Below, piece by piece: positions 1 to 11,624 of a stretch of 26,107 nucleotides of DNA (its first letter is position 1; each line of letters begins with the position of its first letter). The notes below the pieces were generated by a model that saw nothing but the letters and a program-made list of their open reading frames with translations, did not search any database and was not told the DNA's origin. Source of the stretch: Pelargonium cotyledonis (taxonomy: Eukaryota; Streptophyta; Magnoliopsida; Geraniales; Geraniaceae); assembly GCA_036897625.1 (NCBI GenBank), contig JAYMTA010000609.1, forward strand, positions 1-26,107. Reading direction: 5' to 3'. A program made the translations under genes and the position numbers.

Positions 1-655
1 TGCAAAGTAATCCAATAACCTTCAAAAATATGGATGCATTCCACACTCAAAAGCGTATTTATGCAGGTGCATCCACAGCTCATATGCATCATGGTTTACC
101 GGTCACCCAAACATGTTTTATAGGTAAGAAAGCACCCAAAAAAAGTGAGCTTGGATTTCACCAGGAAAAAAACAGGCATGTTCAAGGTTTCAAAACTTTC
201 CTCAAAAGTAAATAGAATAATATTTACACCCCTCTTCACAACTCTTCACTCTCCAAGATGGCTTAATACATAAACTTTCAATATATGAAACAAAACATTA
301 ACATTTGATACGGAGAGCAAACATCGACATTTAAAGCTAACTGGAAAATTATCATATAATCAATTTATAAACACAAGGAATAATTTATAACCCTTAAATC
401 CACAAAACGTTCAGATTGGACACTAGATACCCAATGGCAGCCATAATGAACCTAATATTAGTCTTATTATAAGTGATAAACAGATAGCAATATGCAGAAT
501 AAAAACTTAACCGAGATAGTCACAAGCATAGCTACCCAATAGTTGATTTAATTAGGTATCAACAAACAACAATAACATTCTCAATTTATGTAAGTCAGTC
601 AAAGATAAAATCTTGATTAAAACTTCATTCGTAGATAGCAGGCAGGGCAACTAAC
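1..655 (-). other. 5' part of UBP12-like intron 8 (unfinished at edge)
   Basis: The exon ending at 656 is followed on the minus strand by a GTTAG donor, and no exon matching the next expected protein segment (DAKKGVLFIDFPP-like) is visible down to position 1. The stretch is AT-rich and stop-rich in all frames. I therefore read it as intron continuing past the window edge; small reading frames here are not supported. Confidence 0.7.
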
Positions 656-3330
<2,675 letters not shown>

Positions 3331-3520
3331 GGCCGGAGATAAGAGAAACGGGTGCTTCTGCGACCAGTAGCTTCACCTCCGACGAGGAGGAGTGAGAGAG
3401 CTATTGCTCGGAGAAAAAAGAGGAGTGAGTGGGAGAGAGAGAGCAGAGAAAAGAGATCGCCGGAAGCTGGTTCAGAGACTGGGAAAGAAGAGAAGGTCGT
3501 CTCGGTAATATGAAATGGAG
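3331..3520 (-). promoter_or_regulatory. UBP12-like 5' leader with CT-rich (Y-patch) tract
   Basis: Read on the minus strand, 3400-3470 is a pyrimidine-rich tract (CTCTCTCTCTCCCACTCACTCC) directly upstream of the start codon at 3330. CT/GA-rich stretches of this kind are typical of plant core promoters and 5' leaders. The transcription start cannot be fixed. The start codon is chosen because MTVMTPAPID matches the conserved UBP12/13 N-terminus and is followed at once by a GT donor joining in frame to QQEDEEM. Confidence 0.5.
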
Positions 3521-3586
3521 GAAGGGTATTTTGGGGATTTCGTGAAATATAGGATGGACGGAACGGAAGAGGCTAAGACAAGCAAA

Positions 3587-3619
3587 AGTAGAAGTAGTAG
3601 TAGAAGTAGTAGTAGTAGT
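3587..3619 (+). repeat. (AGT)n/(AGA) trinucleotide microsatellite
   Basis: About eleven imperfect trinucleotide units, mostly AGT with AGA interruptions, lie upstream of the UBP12-like gene. Likely length-polymorphic. It does not lie in a supported reading frame. Confidence 0.9.
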
Positions 3620-3769
3620 TGCATGCTCTACTCGCGGCGTATTTTAAGACGCACAAACACTATACACAAAGACAACACAAATAATGAATCAAAAACAATA
3701 ATACTTGTAGTGTGGATAAATAGAAAGGAAAAAAACACACTATCTATAAATACTATAAAGGGGTAATTT

Positions 3770-4895
3770 CATGTCAATTCCTTGAATTATAATTTTTTTT
3801 ATTAGGTCAAATCGCAAGTTAAGTTTAACGGAATATATTATCTAGCTCGTCGCAAGCAAGACAGATAGGGTAATTGACAATTTGATACTCTGGAAGTATA
3901 TAGAGTTAAATGATGTGACAAGTTATTTAATGATACCTAATTGAAAAGGGTTTATGATTCATATTATTTACATGAAGTTGCTCCTACTATTAAAGCTAAA
4001 TAAATAATAAAAAAAACAAGTTTGTAATTCGTGGCACGTTATCAAATTTTAGGTTTTAACATAATTTTTTACATAACTATAAGTACTCAACCTTAAGCAA
4101 TGATATACAATGAGAAAAGTAAATTTGATGCGTGTGTTTTTCAGGTCAACGCATCACACTTGATTTTTGTTGTCATATTGTCCCCGTATTAGGAACATTT
4201 TCATGCATATGAAATTCTCTAAGTTCAAATGTCAGATTTTTGGTGTTCGGTGTTCAATGTCCAATGGCAAGGTACTACGGACGTCGTGCATCAAACTTGT
4301 GACTCACGCAAGGCAACACACCAACGAATATGGTACTTGGGGTGTTCCTGGAAAGTCACCTCAGGCGTGAGAATCAGTTCTTTGTAGGAATACGCGTAAA
4401 GTATAGAGAGCATTTTAGTGAGGGAAAACTAGAGAGATAGAATGTGAATATGATATTGTGAGATCCCTCTCTCTTATACTTAAAGATGAATATTTATATA
4501 TATTCTTCCAATCATTGTTGTGTCAACACATGATTGGATGATAGTGTGGGGTCCACCTCGAGGCCCCATCGAGGGTTGGGCTTCTTGCCCTTACACATTA
4601 CTCATATGTGCCAGACATGTTTGAGGGGCCTCCGTATATCTATCACGTGTCAGAGCATTCGTTGAAGCTCCTAAAAGCCTCTACCGCGCGCGGGTTAGAA
4701 TTATAAGGCTTTAAAAATATAAGTTGGAATGTGTTTGATATTTGGAATGTCCATGGGCTCTCGCAGGAGCACGGGGCGCTCATTAGTAGCCCATGTACGA
4801 TTACTATGTGTTATGAACCATCTCGGACCCCCAAACGTGTCTTGAATACCTTGAAACGGTTGAAACCCTTTTTTTATGTCTAAAACTCTATATTG
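3770..4895. other. intergenic DNA, no gene recognised
   Basis: AT-rich, stop-rich sequence with small unsupported reading frames. The right half (about 4240-4700) becomes more GC-rich and includes the perfect palindrome CCGCGCGCGG at 4684-4693 and a TATA-like run at 4490-4505. The composition suggests decayed transposon sequence, but I can find no protein domain, terminal repeat or target duplication. Confidence 0.5.
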
Positions 4896-5100
4896 CCACG
4901 ACAACAAATCTCGTCGGGTTGACATTGAGTGTATACACTCAATCAGTTCGCAACCAAGATCCTTGCCGTAAAGAGATTGAGTGCATATACTCAATCCAAG
5001 CGCAAGCAAGATCCTCGTCACGAAAAGACTAAGTGCATGCACTCGATCCAATTGCTACCAAGATTCTCGTCGCGGTGGGATTGAGTGTATTCTTCAGTGT
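4896..5100 (+). repeat. 52-bp tandem repeat, about 3.5-4 copies, each with a palindrome
   Basis: Four homologous segments begin at 4924, 4976, 5028 and 5080, exactly 52 bp apart, with a partial unit before the first. The unit is a palindromic part (first copy ATTGAGTGTATACACTCAAT, a perfect 20-nt palindrome) followed by a segment ending roughly CAAGATCCTCGTCGCG. Copies have diverged (ATTGAGTGCATATACTCAAT; ACTAAGTGCATGCACTCGAT; the fourth keeps only the left arm). Minus-strand reading frames across this region are probably by-products of the 52-bp period, not genes. Confidence 0.85.
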
Positions 5101-6415
5101 ACGCCTCCAAGCTTTATTCTTCGTCGTGCGCAACAAAGTTTTGTGTGGTGAGATATTTTTCAGCGAGGATTTAACTAATTTTCTTTGACACTTGAAATAT
5201 TTGACATGCCTTAGTCTCGACTTGAATGTATTTGGCTTGACCGTTAAGCGATGTTGAATGTTGCCAACGACAATAGGTGTAACCATCAGTTATACTATTT
5301 AACACCGTGAAAACCCTTTTTTTTTTTCTTCACAAATTCAAATAAAAATAATTATTGGAAAATTTAATATTAAATGAATAGTATAATAGTCAATTTAGAG
5401 AACAAAATTTGAATTTTAAAGTTAAAAAACATAAATGTAAATACTTGAGAAAAATCAAGTGTCATGGATATTTTTTTAACTAGAGTGATAGAACAATATT
5501 GAAGTCGGCAAGAGGAGTGTCACCGTCAAGGCCCAGCACCAGTCACATCCGATCGTGATCATGACTTTGTCAGCCGCGAGTCCTCATCTCAAGTTAGCGG
5601 TCATTCTATCTTTGGAGTGTACTGCCTCTAGGGTATTATAGGAGCGACTAGGTTTTTGAGTTTGTGGCGGCTAAGGTTGCGTGACTGTGGTGGCTATAAG
5701 GGATAAATTAGGCGAATGTTATAGTCTTCATCCGTGCATATTTAATCTCTGGTTCTCCTTCATAGCAGACGGGTTGGCGCCGATCAAAACAAGTAACCAA
5801 CCAGATCAGACAAATGACGATTGTTCGACGACTATGGCGGGAGACGTTTCCACTGTTGCAATGGGCTCGCCTCAGACGAAGGCTTCTCAGACGAATGTTG
5901 TGTTAGTGGAGGAGGCAACATGGGGGTATGAGGGGCAAGACGAGGTTAATGGGGGCAAAAAACACGCTACAAGCGAACCTCCTTTATTCAGGTTTGCCAA
6001 AGGCCATGATCGAGGTACAAAAAGGCTTTCGTGAGAGGACTAACTCGCGGTCAAGTCGGGGAGGTGGGGTGTTAGTTCAATAGGTTCAAGATTTGGTGGT
6101 TCGGTGGATGCTTGCTGGAATCAGTCAAATCACCCAATGTCTCTGATTTTAGTGATTTTGACGTTTTGGCTATAATAGTCTACCTAAGTTCGGTTTCAGC
6201 TGTTTGATGCTGCTTTATTTTAGTTTTTATTTCATATATTTTTTAGTGTATTGACTTAGCTTTGGTTTATGTTTCGTTACTCAATGTATCATGGATATTT
6301 AAATTGGATACTTATATACTTAGTGACAAAATCACATAGAATATTTGTGTAACTACCCATATTTTATTTTATAGAGGTAAATCCGGTCGACGGATCAGAG
6401 CCGTTAATACGGACC
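5101..6415. other. intergenic DNA with a GC-richer, possibly LINE-derived stretch
   Basis: 5101-5500 is AT-rich with nothing recognisable. About 5510-6100 is clearly richer in G+C and holds an open frame (5681-6034) whose translation has no domain I recognise; 6180-6300 becomes T-rich, like a transcript 3' end. A decayed retroelement (LINE-like ORF1 plus 3' tail) is possible, but no reverse transcriptase motif, poly(A) or target duplication is visible. Confidence 0.35.
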
Positions 6416-6567
6416 AAACGCCTCCTAGGCGCAAACCCTAACATCTCGAGCTGAAGCCCCAATTTTTATTCTCTCATCTTCTTCAAGTTTCAACCGCAAC
6501 CGCAAGTCTGCAACTGACATCGTCTGTGTAATTAGGGTTAGGGTTAGAGTTTTAGGGATTAGTTAAC
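6416..6567 (+). promoter_or_regulatory. CCHC gene promoter/5' leader with telo-box and telomere-like repeat
   Basis: The 150 bp before the start codon contain AAACCCTAA (telo-box) at 6433-6441 and TTAGGGTTAGGGTTAG at 6532-6547. No ATG occurs between 6416 and the chosen start, consistent with a leader. The region is CT-rich in the middle. The exact transcription start is unknown. Confidence 0.5.
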
Positions 6568-9500
6568 ATGAAGAAGAGGGATAAGCTGAAGGCGAAAATC
6601 GAGGAGGACGAAGAAGGAGAAACTCCTTCGAAGTCGGCGGCCGTAGTGATCAGCAGCGATGATGACGAGGCTAACGAGGATCTTAGCTTGAAGATTGTCG
6701 AGAAGTCTCTGTCGAAGCGAGCTGTGAAGTCGAGTTCAGATGAATTCGTCGTCGTCAGCGATGGCATTGTTGGCGGCGTGTTGGATCGTGATTCAACGGC
6801 TTTGCAAGTAATCGAAGCTGTCGTGGATCCAAGCGAGTCGAATGGGGAACCTGTTGTTGTTCCAGAGGTAGAAGATGGTAAGAGTAAAAGGAAAAGCAGG
6901 AAGGAGAGGAAGGAGAGGAAGAAGAGCAAAGCGGCCAAGGTTGAAATGGAAGAGAACACTGTGAGTATTTTTGTATTGATTGTTATTTCTTATAAAAAAA
7001 AGGATATATTTCGGCTAGATTTTGGTTGAAACAGAGTGTGCCCTTTTGTTTGAGCTCATGGAAACCAATCGGATTACTGAACAATGCTTGATTTATAGAT
7101 ACTTCAATTGTTGTGTGCTACTGGAGTGAGTTTACTACTTGGAATTTGGTTAAGCTTGCGTTTTAAAGTTCTTGAATTCTGATTTGAGGTTGGGATTCGT
7201 ACAGTATGAGAGGCAAATTTTATTTTCTTCAGTTAGTCTGGACTGGAAAAGTGAGTTATGTAAATTTGCAATCTTTTCTTGATTTAGGTTGTTGCTAATG
7301 AAGGTGACAAGGTGGAGGCAGTTAAAGCCACCGACACAGTTGAATCTGCAGATCCAAATTCTGTTCAGATATCTGACAATGTTGTGCTCCGAAAGCTTCT
7401 TGTGAGTTCAAATAATTGCTCCTAAATGCCATATTCAAGTTTCAAATTCAGTGTGAGGGCTTAGTGTGATATTTTTCTTTTACCAGCGAGGGCCTAGGTA
7501 CTTTGATCCACCTGATAGCAGCTGGGGAACTTGCTTTAACTGTGGTGAAGAAGGCCATACTGCAGTGAACTGTACAGTGGCCAGGCGGAAGAAACCTTGC
7601 TTTGTTTGTGGGAGTTTCGAGCATGGTGTCAGGAATTGCACAAAGGTTTGTGGGAAGAAATTAATGATGCGTGGCTTGCTGTATTTACCTCCTTTTAGTA
7701 TTGTTGATGTGCTATTTTTATTTGTTCTGAAGTTGAATTTTGTATCTATTTATTTATACTTAATAATGTATTCTCACCGTTTCTTGATCATTATATGCTA
7801 TCACTGGAAAATGAAAAGCTAAAGAAAGTAATGCATTCAATCTCTCAGAGGTTGAATGGAAAGTTCTAATTAACATATGAATGCATAGATAACACGCTTA
7901 AATATATTGATTTCTTCAACTGTTGATTTCATGCAAAGAAGTGGCATCTTAGTTCTGTTCAAGGAGTTTAGGCTTTAGGAAAAAAAATTATGATGACATT
8001 TAACTTGTCCTTCTACATTATGAAGTAGCTAGCATCATCCCTTATCTGGTTAGAAATTACCAATAAAAAGTTCTGGACTATTGGCTCCCATTTCAGTGGA
8101 TTTACTTGGGTACCAGACATTTTGCTTCTTGATTACCGGATGAATTGTTGAAGTTTTAATTTATCACTCTTAACATATTTAGCAATTTGTATGCCTTCAC
8201 AAGAACAAACCATCTCTATCTTGTTTATTTTTTTTCTAGTACTATAATTTTCATGCATAAATACCTAAGATAGATTTTGGTGTAATTATCACTGATCGTG
8301 CTACAACCACTTACTATTTCTTATTAACTACAGGGACATGATTGCTTTATTTGCAAAAAAAGTGGTCATCGTGCAAAAGATTGCCCAGATAAATATAAGA
8401 AGTATCCTCAGAGCTTCCTAATGTGTCTGAAATGTGGGGATTCAGGGCATGAAATGTATTCATGCAGAAATGATTATTCTCCTGATGATCTCAAGGTTTG
8501 TTTTCAAATTTGAAGTCACCTGCTCGCACTTAATACCCTAATGTTTTCATATCATTGTTACACGCCTCGCTCTTTATTTTGTTATATTTTTATTTTTTGC
8601 TAAGACTTTATTCTTTACTTGATCAGGAAATACAATGTTATGTGTGCAAGATATTCGGCCATTTATGTTGTATTAACTCCGCTGATACCGGTTCCAGAGA
8701 CATTTCTTGTTACAAATGCGGTCAATTGGGTCATACTGGCCTGGTAAGTGTAATTTGATGTACTATGTTGATTGTCATCACATGCATTTATGCGGGTGAA
8801 TACATATAATGTGTGCATGCACTCGCCTAATGTTGTTATTTTGTGTTTAGTTTTTGTATTGGCAAAGATTCTTTCGGAGTTGTTGCAGTGTGTTTAGATG
8901 TTGCCAAGTTCTGTTTATTGTTGAAGTTTAAGTTATTACACATGCGCATTGAAGTTTGATCTATGTTTTTGAGCTGCATTTCTGTATTATTTATATGCAC
9001 TCCATTCTATAGTTACATCATTTTATTATCTGTTTCTCATATCTTGGAGAATGAGTTATCATGTTATAACTTGGATGCTAGAAACAATATTTAAATGGCT
9101 TTATTTTTTGAAGTATGTTTATTTTGTGCCAAATGAATACCTTTTTTATGTATGCGTAAGATGCAATTTAGTTGTGAATAATAGCTATGAAAGTTCTGCA
9201 AGCAAAACATTTACTCTGTATTTGCCATTTGGCTATCAATTTCATTTCCATATTTTTCCTTCCTGCAGGCATGCAATAGGTTACATGGGGAAACCACTGC
9301 TGTAGAATCACCTAGTTCATGCTACAGGTGTGGTGAAGGAGGACATTTTGCTCGTGAATGCACAAGTTCTGCAAAGGTGAGTATAGCAGATGATAAATTT
9401 TAAACAAATTGGCTGGATATTTTGTGTTCAAAGTTATTTGTATTGATGTTAATTGGCATTTTTACCTCTTTTCTGCAGATCGGTAAGAGGAATCGTGAAT

Positions 9501-10153
9501 TTTCAACCCCAGTTAACAGATTCTCTAAAGAAGATACAGATTACTTGGGAATTCAGAGTGCCCCTAATGAGCTAGGCAAGGCTCGTAAAAAGAAAAAAGC
9601 CCGACATGAAGAACGAGGGGTCACAACACCGAGGAAATCAAAACATATAGGTGGCTGGAACACTGAAGACCCTGGAGACTCAAGGAAATCAAAAGACAGA
9701 GGTGGATGGAGTACCCAGGATCCTGGAGACTCGTGGAAATCAAACCATAAAGGTGGAAGGAGTACTGGGGATCCTGGAGACTATAAGAAATCAAAACATA
9801 GAGGTGGATGGATTACTGAGGATCCTGGAGATTCAAGTAAATCGAAACATAGAGGTGGATGGAGCACTGAGGATCCCGGAGATTACTCCCATAGAAAGTT
9901 CAGAAAGACCAGTTGGATGTCGACTGCTACACCCCCCACCGGTAATGGTCACAAGATTTATTCCTTAACTGCAGGTGGTCAGATCTCAAGTTCTCGGTCG
10001 CCTAAGAAAACATGGAAGCATCGTTCTGAAAATTCACCTTCGCAAGGATCAGCCAACGCTTATAATCACAGATATTCAGCATCGAGATTCGGCAACTCGA
10101 ATAACTATAGCAACTCTAACAACGACTGGTCTTGGCGAAGATATGATTGGTGA
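6568..10153 (+). CDS. CCHC zinc-knuckle protein, ZCCHC7/Air-like
   Basis: Complete gene, seven exons: 6568-6960, 7288-7401, 7487-7645, 8334-8495, 8627-8743, 9269-9376, 9479-10153; all six introns are phase 0; 575 residues. An acidic/serine-rich N-terminus (SSDDDEAN) and a lysine/arginine block at 105-124 (likely nuclear localisation) precede a knuckle array: C185-C198, C207-C220, C226-C239, C253-C266, C280-(N293), C304-C317, C333-C346. Six fit CX2CX4HX4C (e.g. [14 protein letters not shown]); the fifth, [12 protein letters not shown], lacks Cys at the usual last position. The tail has five 17-residue repeats (404-488), then a Ser/Asn/Arg/Trp-rich end. Multi-knuckle proteins of this type include yeast Air1/2 and human ZCCHC7, RNA-binding parts of the nuclear TRAMP complex; that role here is inferred from family resemblance. 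No poly(A) polymerase or helicase domain is present. Confidence 0.9.
9635..9889 (+). repeat. in-frame 5 x 51-bp tandem repeat in last exon of CCHC gene
   Basis: Five consecutive 51-bp units start at 9635, 9686, 9737, 9788 and 9839 with no indels. Each encodes a 17-residue unit, first copy [17 protein letters not shown], last copy [17 protein letters not shown]. Conserved positions are K-S, G-G, T and D-P-G-D, mixing basic, glycine/tryptophan and acidic residues; likely a disordered, charge-patterned RNA- or protein-binding segment. Confidence 0.95.
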
Positions 10154-10580
10154 TACTGAATAAAGAGTTAAGACTGTTAGAAGGTGACAATTACAACAGA
10201 AGATTTTAGTACTAAATCCATTACATCCTTGTAAAACAAGACAAGCCAGTTTTCTTTGGCTGTTCTTTTATTTTCAATTTTTCAAGTATCCAATTTTGTT
10301 TGTAATAGATTGTTGTTTCCCTTTTGAATTCCCCACATGACCTTCTCAAATTTGCAATAATTTTTATAATTTTGATTTCCTAGTTTATGAAATATTGATT
10401 TTAATCCCTGAATGAATGGAAACAAAATATATCTAATTGGTTCTTACAGTTTATCGTTTGACCATTCATCCCCATAATAATGGGTTCAAGAAACAGAGCA
10501 ACTTGTTACTCTATCATGAATAATGTGATTTATTGAATAATGTGTGTATTAAGTTTTTCTTTTTTGATTAAATGCTCTCT
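10154..10580 (+). other. 3' UTR and downstream region of CCHC gene
   Basis: AATAAA occurs at 10159-10164, only a few bases after the stop, and T-rich downstream sequence follows to about 10400. This fits a 3' UTR and cleavage region, though the closeness of AATAAA to the stop means another signal may be used. Nothing else is recognised. Confidence 0.45.
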
Positions 10581-10584
10581 CAAA

Positions 10585-11049
10585 CCTTTGTGTATTATAG
10601 ACTTGACCCTTTGTCTTAATTTTTAACTGTTTCGATCTCTGAATTTTCATTTGTTTTTTATTTTAAATTTAGTCTCTCTAACCTATTTTAGCCGGTAACG
10701 TCACCCACCACCGTTTGATCTTCTTCTCCAGCTAGTCCCACTGCTCCATTCGCTCCTTCACCTCCTCCGACGTTGTCAAGTCCCACCGGAGAATGATCTT
10801 CTTCATTGCCTCTAACGATATCATTATCCGTCGAATATCTTCTCCGGCCTAACGCCACGGGAACATTGTCATCTATTTTGAGGAAAATAGGTTGACACAA
10901 AAACAACGTCATTTCATATGTCATGGTAGAGGGTGGATGGTCGCTCACAATCTAACGCGGATAGTTAATACTTGCTACACCAAATTGAAAAATTGAAAGC
11001 CAAAAAAACGGAACAAGATTAAAAGCCAACTCTGTAATACACGAAAGTC
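10585..11049. mobile_element. probable non-autonomous DNA transposon with imperfect ~65-bp TIRs
   Basis: The left end (10585-10650, CTTTGTGTATTATAGACTT...) matches the reverse complement of the right end (10985-11049, CTTTCGTGTATTACAGAGTT...) imperfectly over about 65 bp, enclosing a GC-richer core (10690-10960). I could not define a clean target-site duplication, so the superfamily is open (Mutator-like is one option). A minus-strand open frame in the core (10688-10948) has no recognisable domain and is probably not a gene. Confidence 0.5.
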
Positions 11050-11624
11050 AAAACAAACACGGGAAAATGATTATCTGTCATCCAATCGGATATTCATGTG
11101 TTGGATTTTTTTTGCAAACCCAAGCCAGGAAGCCAAGCCCTTAAACCTTAAAACATGCATGACTTAAATAAAAGAAGGGAAATAAAATTGCCAGGTTCAT
11201 CGTGTGTGCGCCAATTATCTCTCAAACACCAAAACAACGAGCACACCAAGACCGAAACAAATTAACGTTCACTCAAATCTCAAAACCACCACCCTCTTTG
11301 ATCCCCAATTCCTTCCCAAAATGTCTATGCAAAAACCCTAATTATTCTCTTCTTCTCCTCCTTTTTATCGCACACCACATCGCACAGAGCTGGTAGTGCC
11401 TCTGATCCATCGTTACTTTGAACCATCATTTCATTCCTGCTTTGTTGTTACTTCAAAACTGCTTCTTTTTGTTTCCTGTTGACGCAGTGTAGGGTTCGTT
11501 CTCAATCACAGGTGACCAGCAGCTACCTTTTGACTAGCTTTGTGATCTGAACCACCACACTTGCTCGCTCTCTGAGGAGCTTTTTTCTTGGCTTCTGCAT
11601 TGCTTCATTTTGGTGTCGGAAGCC
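11050..11624 (+). promoter_or_regulatory. TSL promoter and 5' leader
   Basis: Contains a CATGCATG RY-type palindrome at 11154-11161 and a telo-box AAACCCTAA at 11333-11341. The stretch 11342-11624 is CT-rich and free of ATG, supporting the start codon at 11625. A six-codon upstream frame (ATG at 11321, stop at 11339-11341) overlaps the telo-box and matters only if transcription starts upstream of it. Confidence 0.5.

Noticed and set aside
4896..5100. CRISPR-like array
   Set aside because: The repeats are directly adjacent 52-bp tandem units in plant DNA, not short repeats separated by unique spacers, and no cas gene is present.
4701..5286. Two overlapping minus-strand open frames (116 and 85 codons)
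   Set aside because: They run across the 52-bp tandem repeat, have no recognisable domain and no gene-like splice context; the frames are probably produced by the repeat.
5681..6034. 117-codon plus-strand frame
   Set aside because: Composition is mildly coding-like, but no domain, family resemblance or exon structure is seen; kept only as possible retroelement remnant.
6552..6959. 135-codon minus-strand frame
   Set aside because: Shadow of CCHC exon 1; the Ser/Leu/Phe-rich translation is the complement of a Lys/Glu/Asp-rich exon.
9651..9968. 105-codon plus-strand frame in the CCHC last exon
   Set aside because: Alternate frame of the 51-bp repeat; because 51 is divisible by three, all frames stay open and repetitive. 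The frame continuous with upstream exons is the real one.
10688..10948. 86-codon minus-strand frame
   Set aside because: Falls wholly inside the probable TIR element, with no known domain and no homology I recognise.
11610..11624. Upstream extension of the TSL start (TTG-initiated frame)
   Set aside because: A non-ATG start is not expected here; ATG at 11625 gives the conserved MSSDDM N-terminus.
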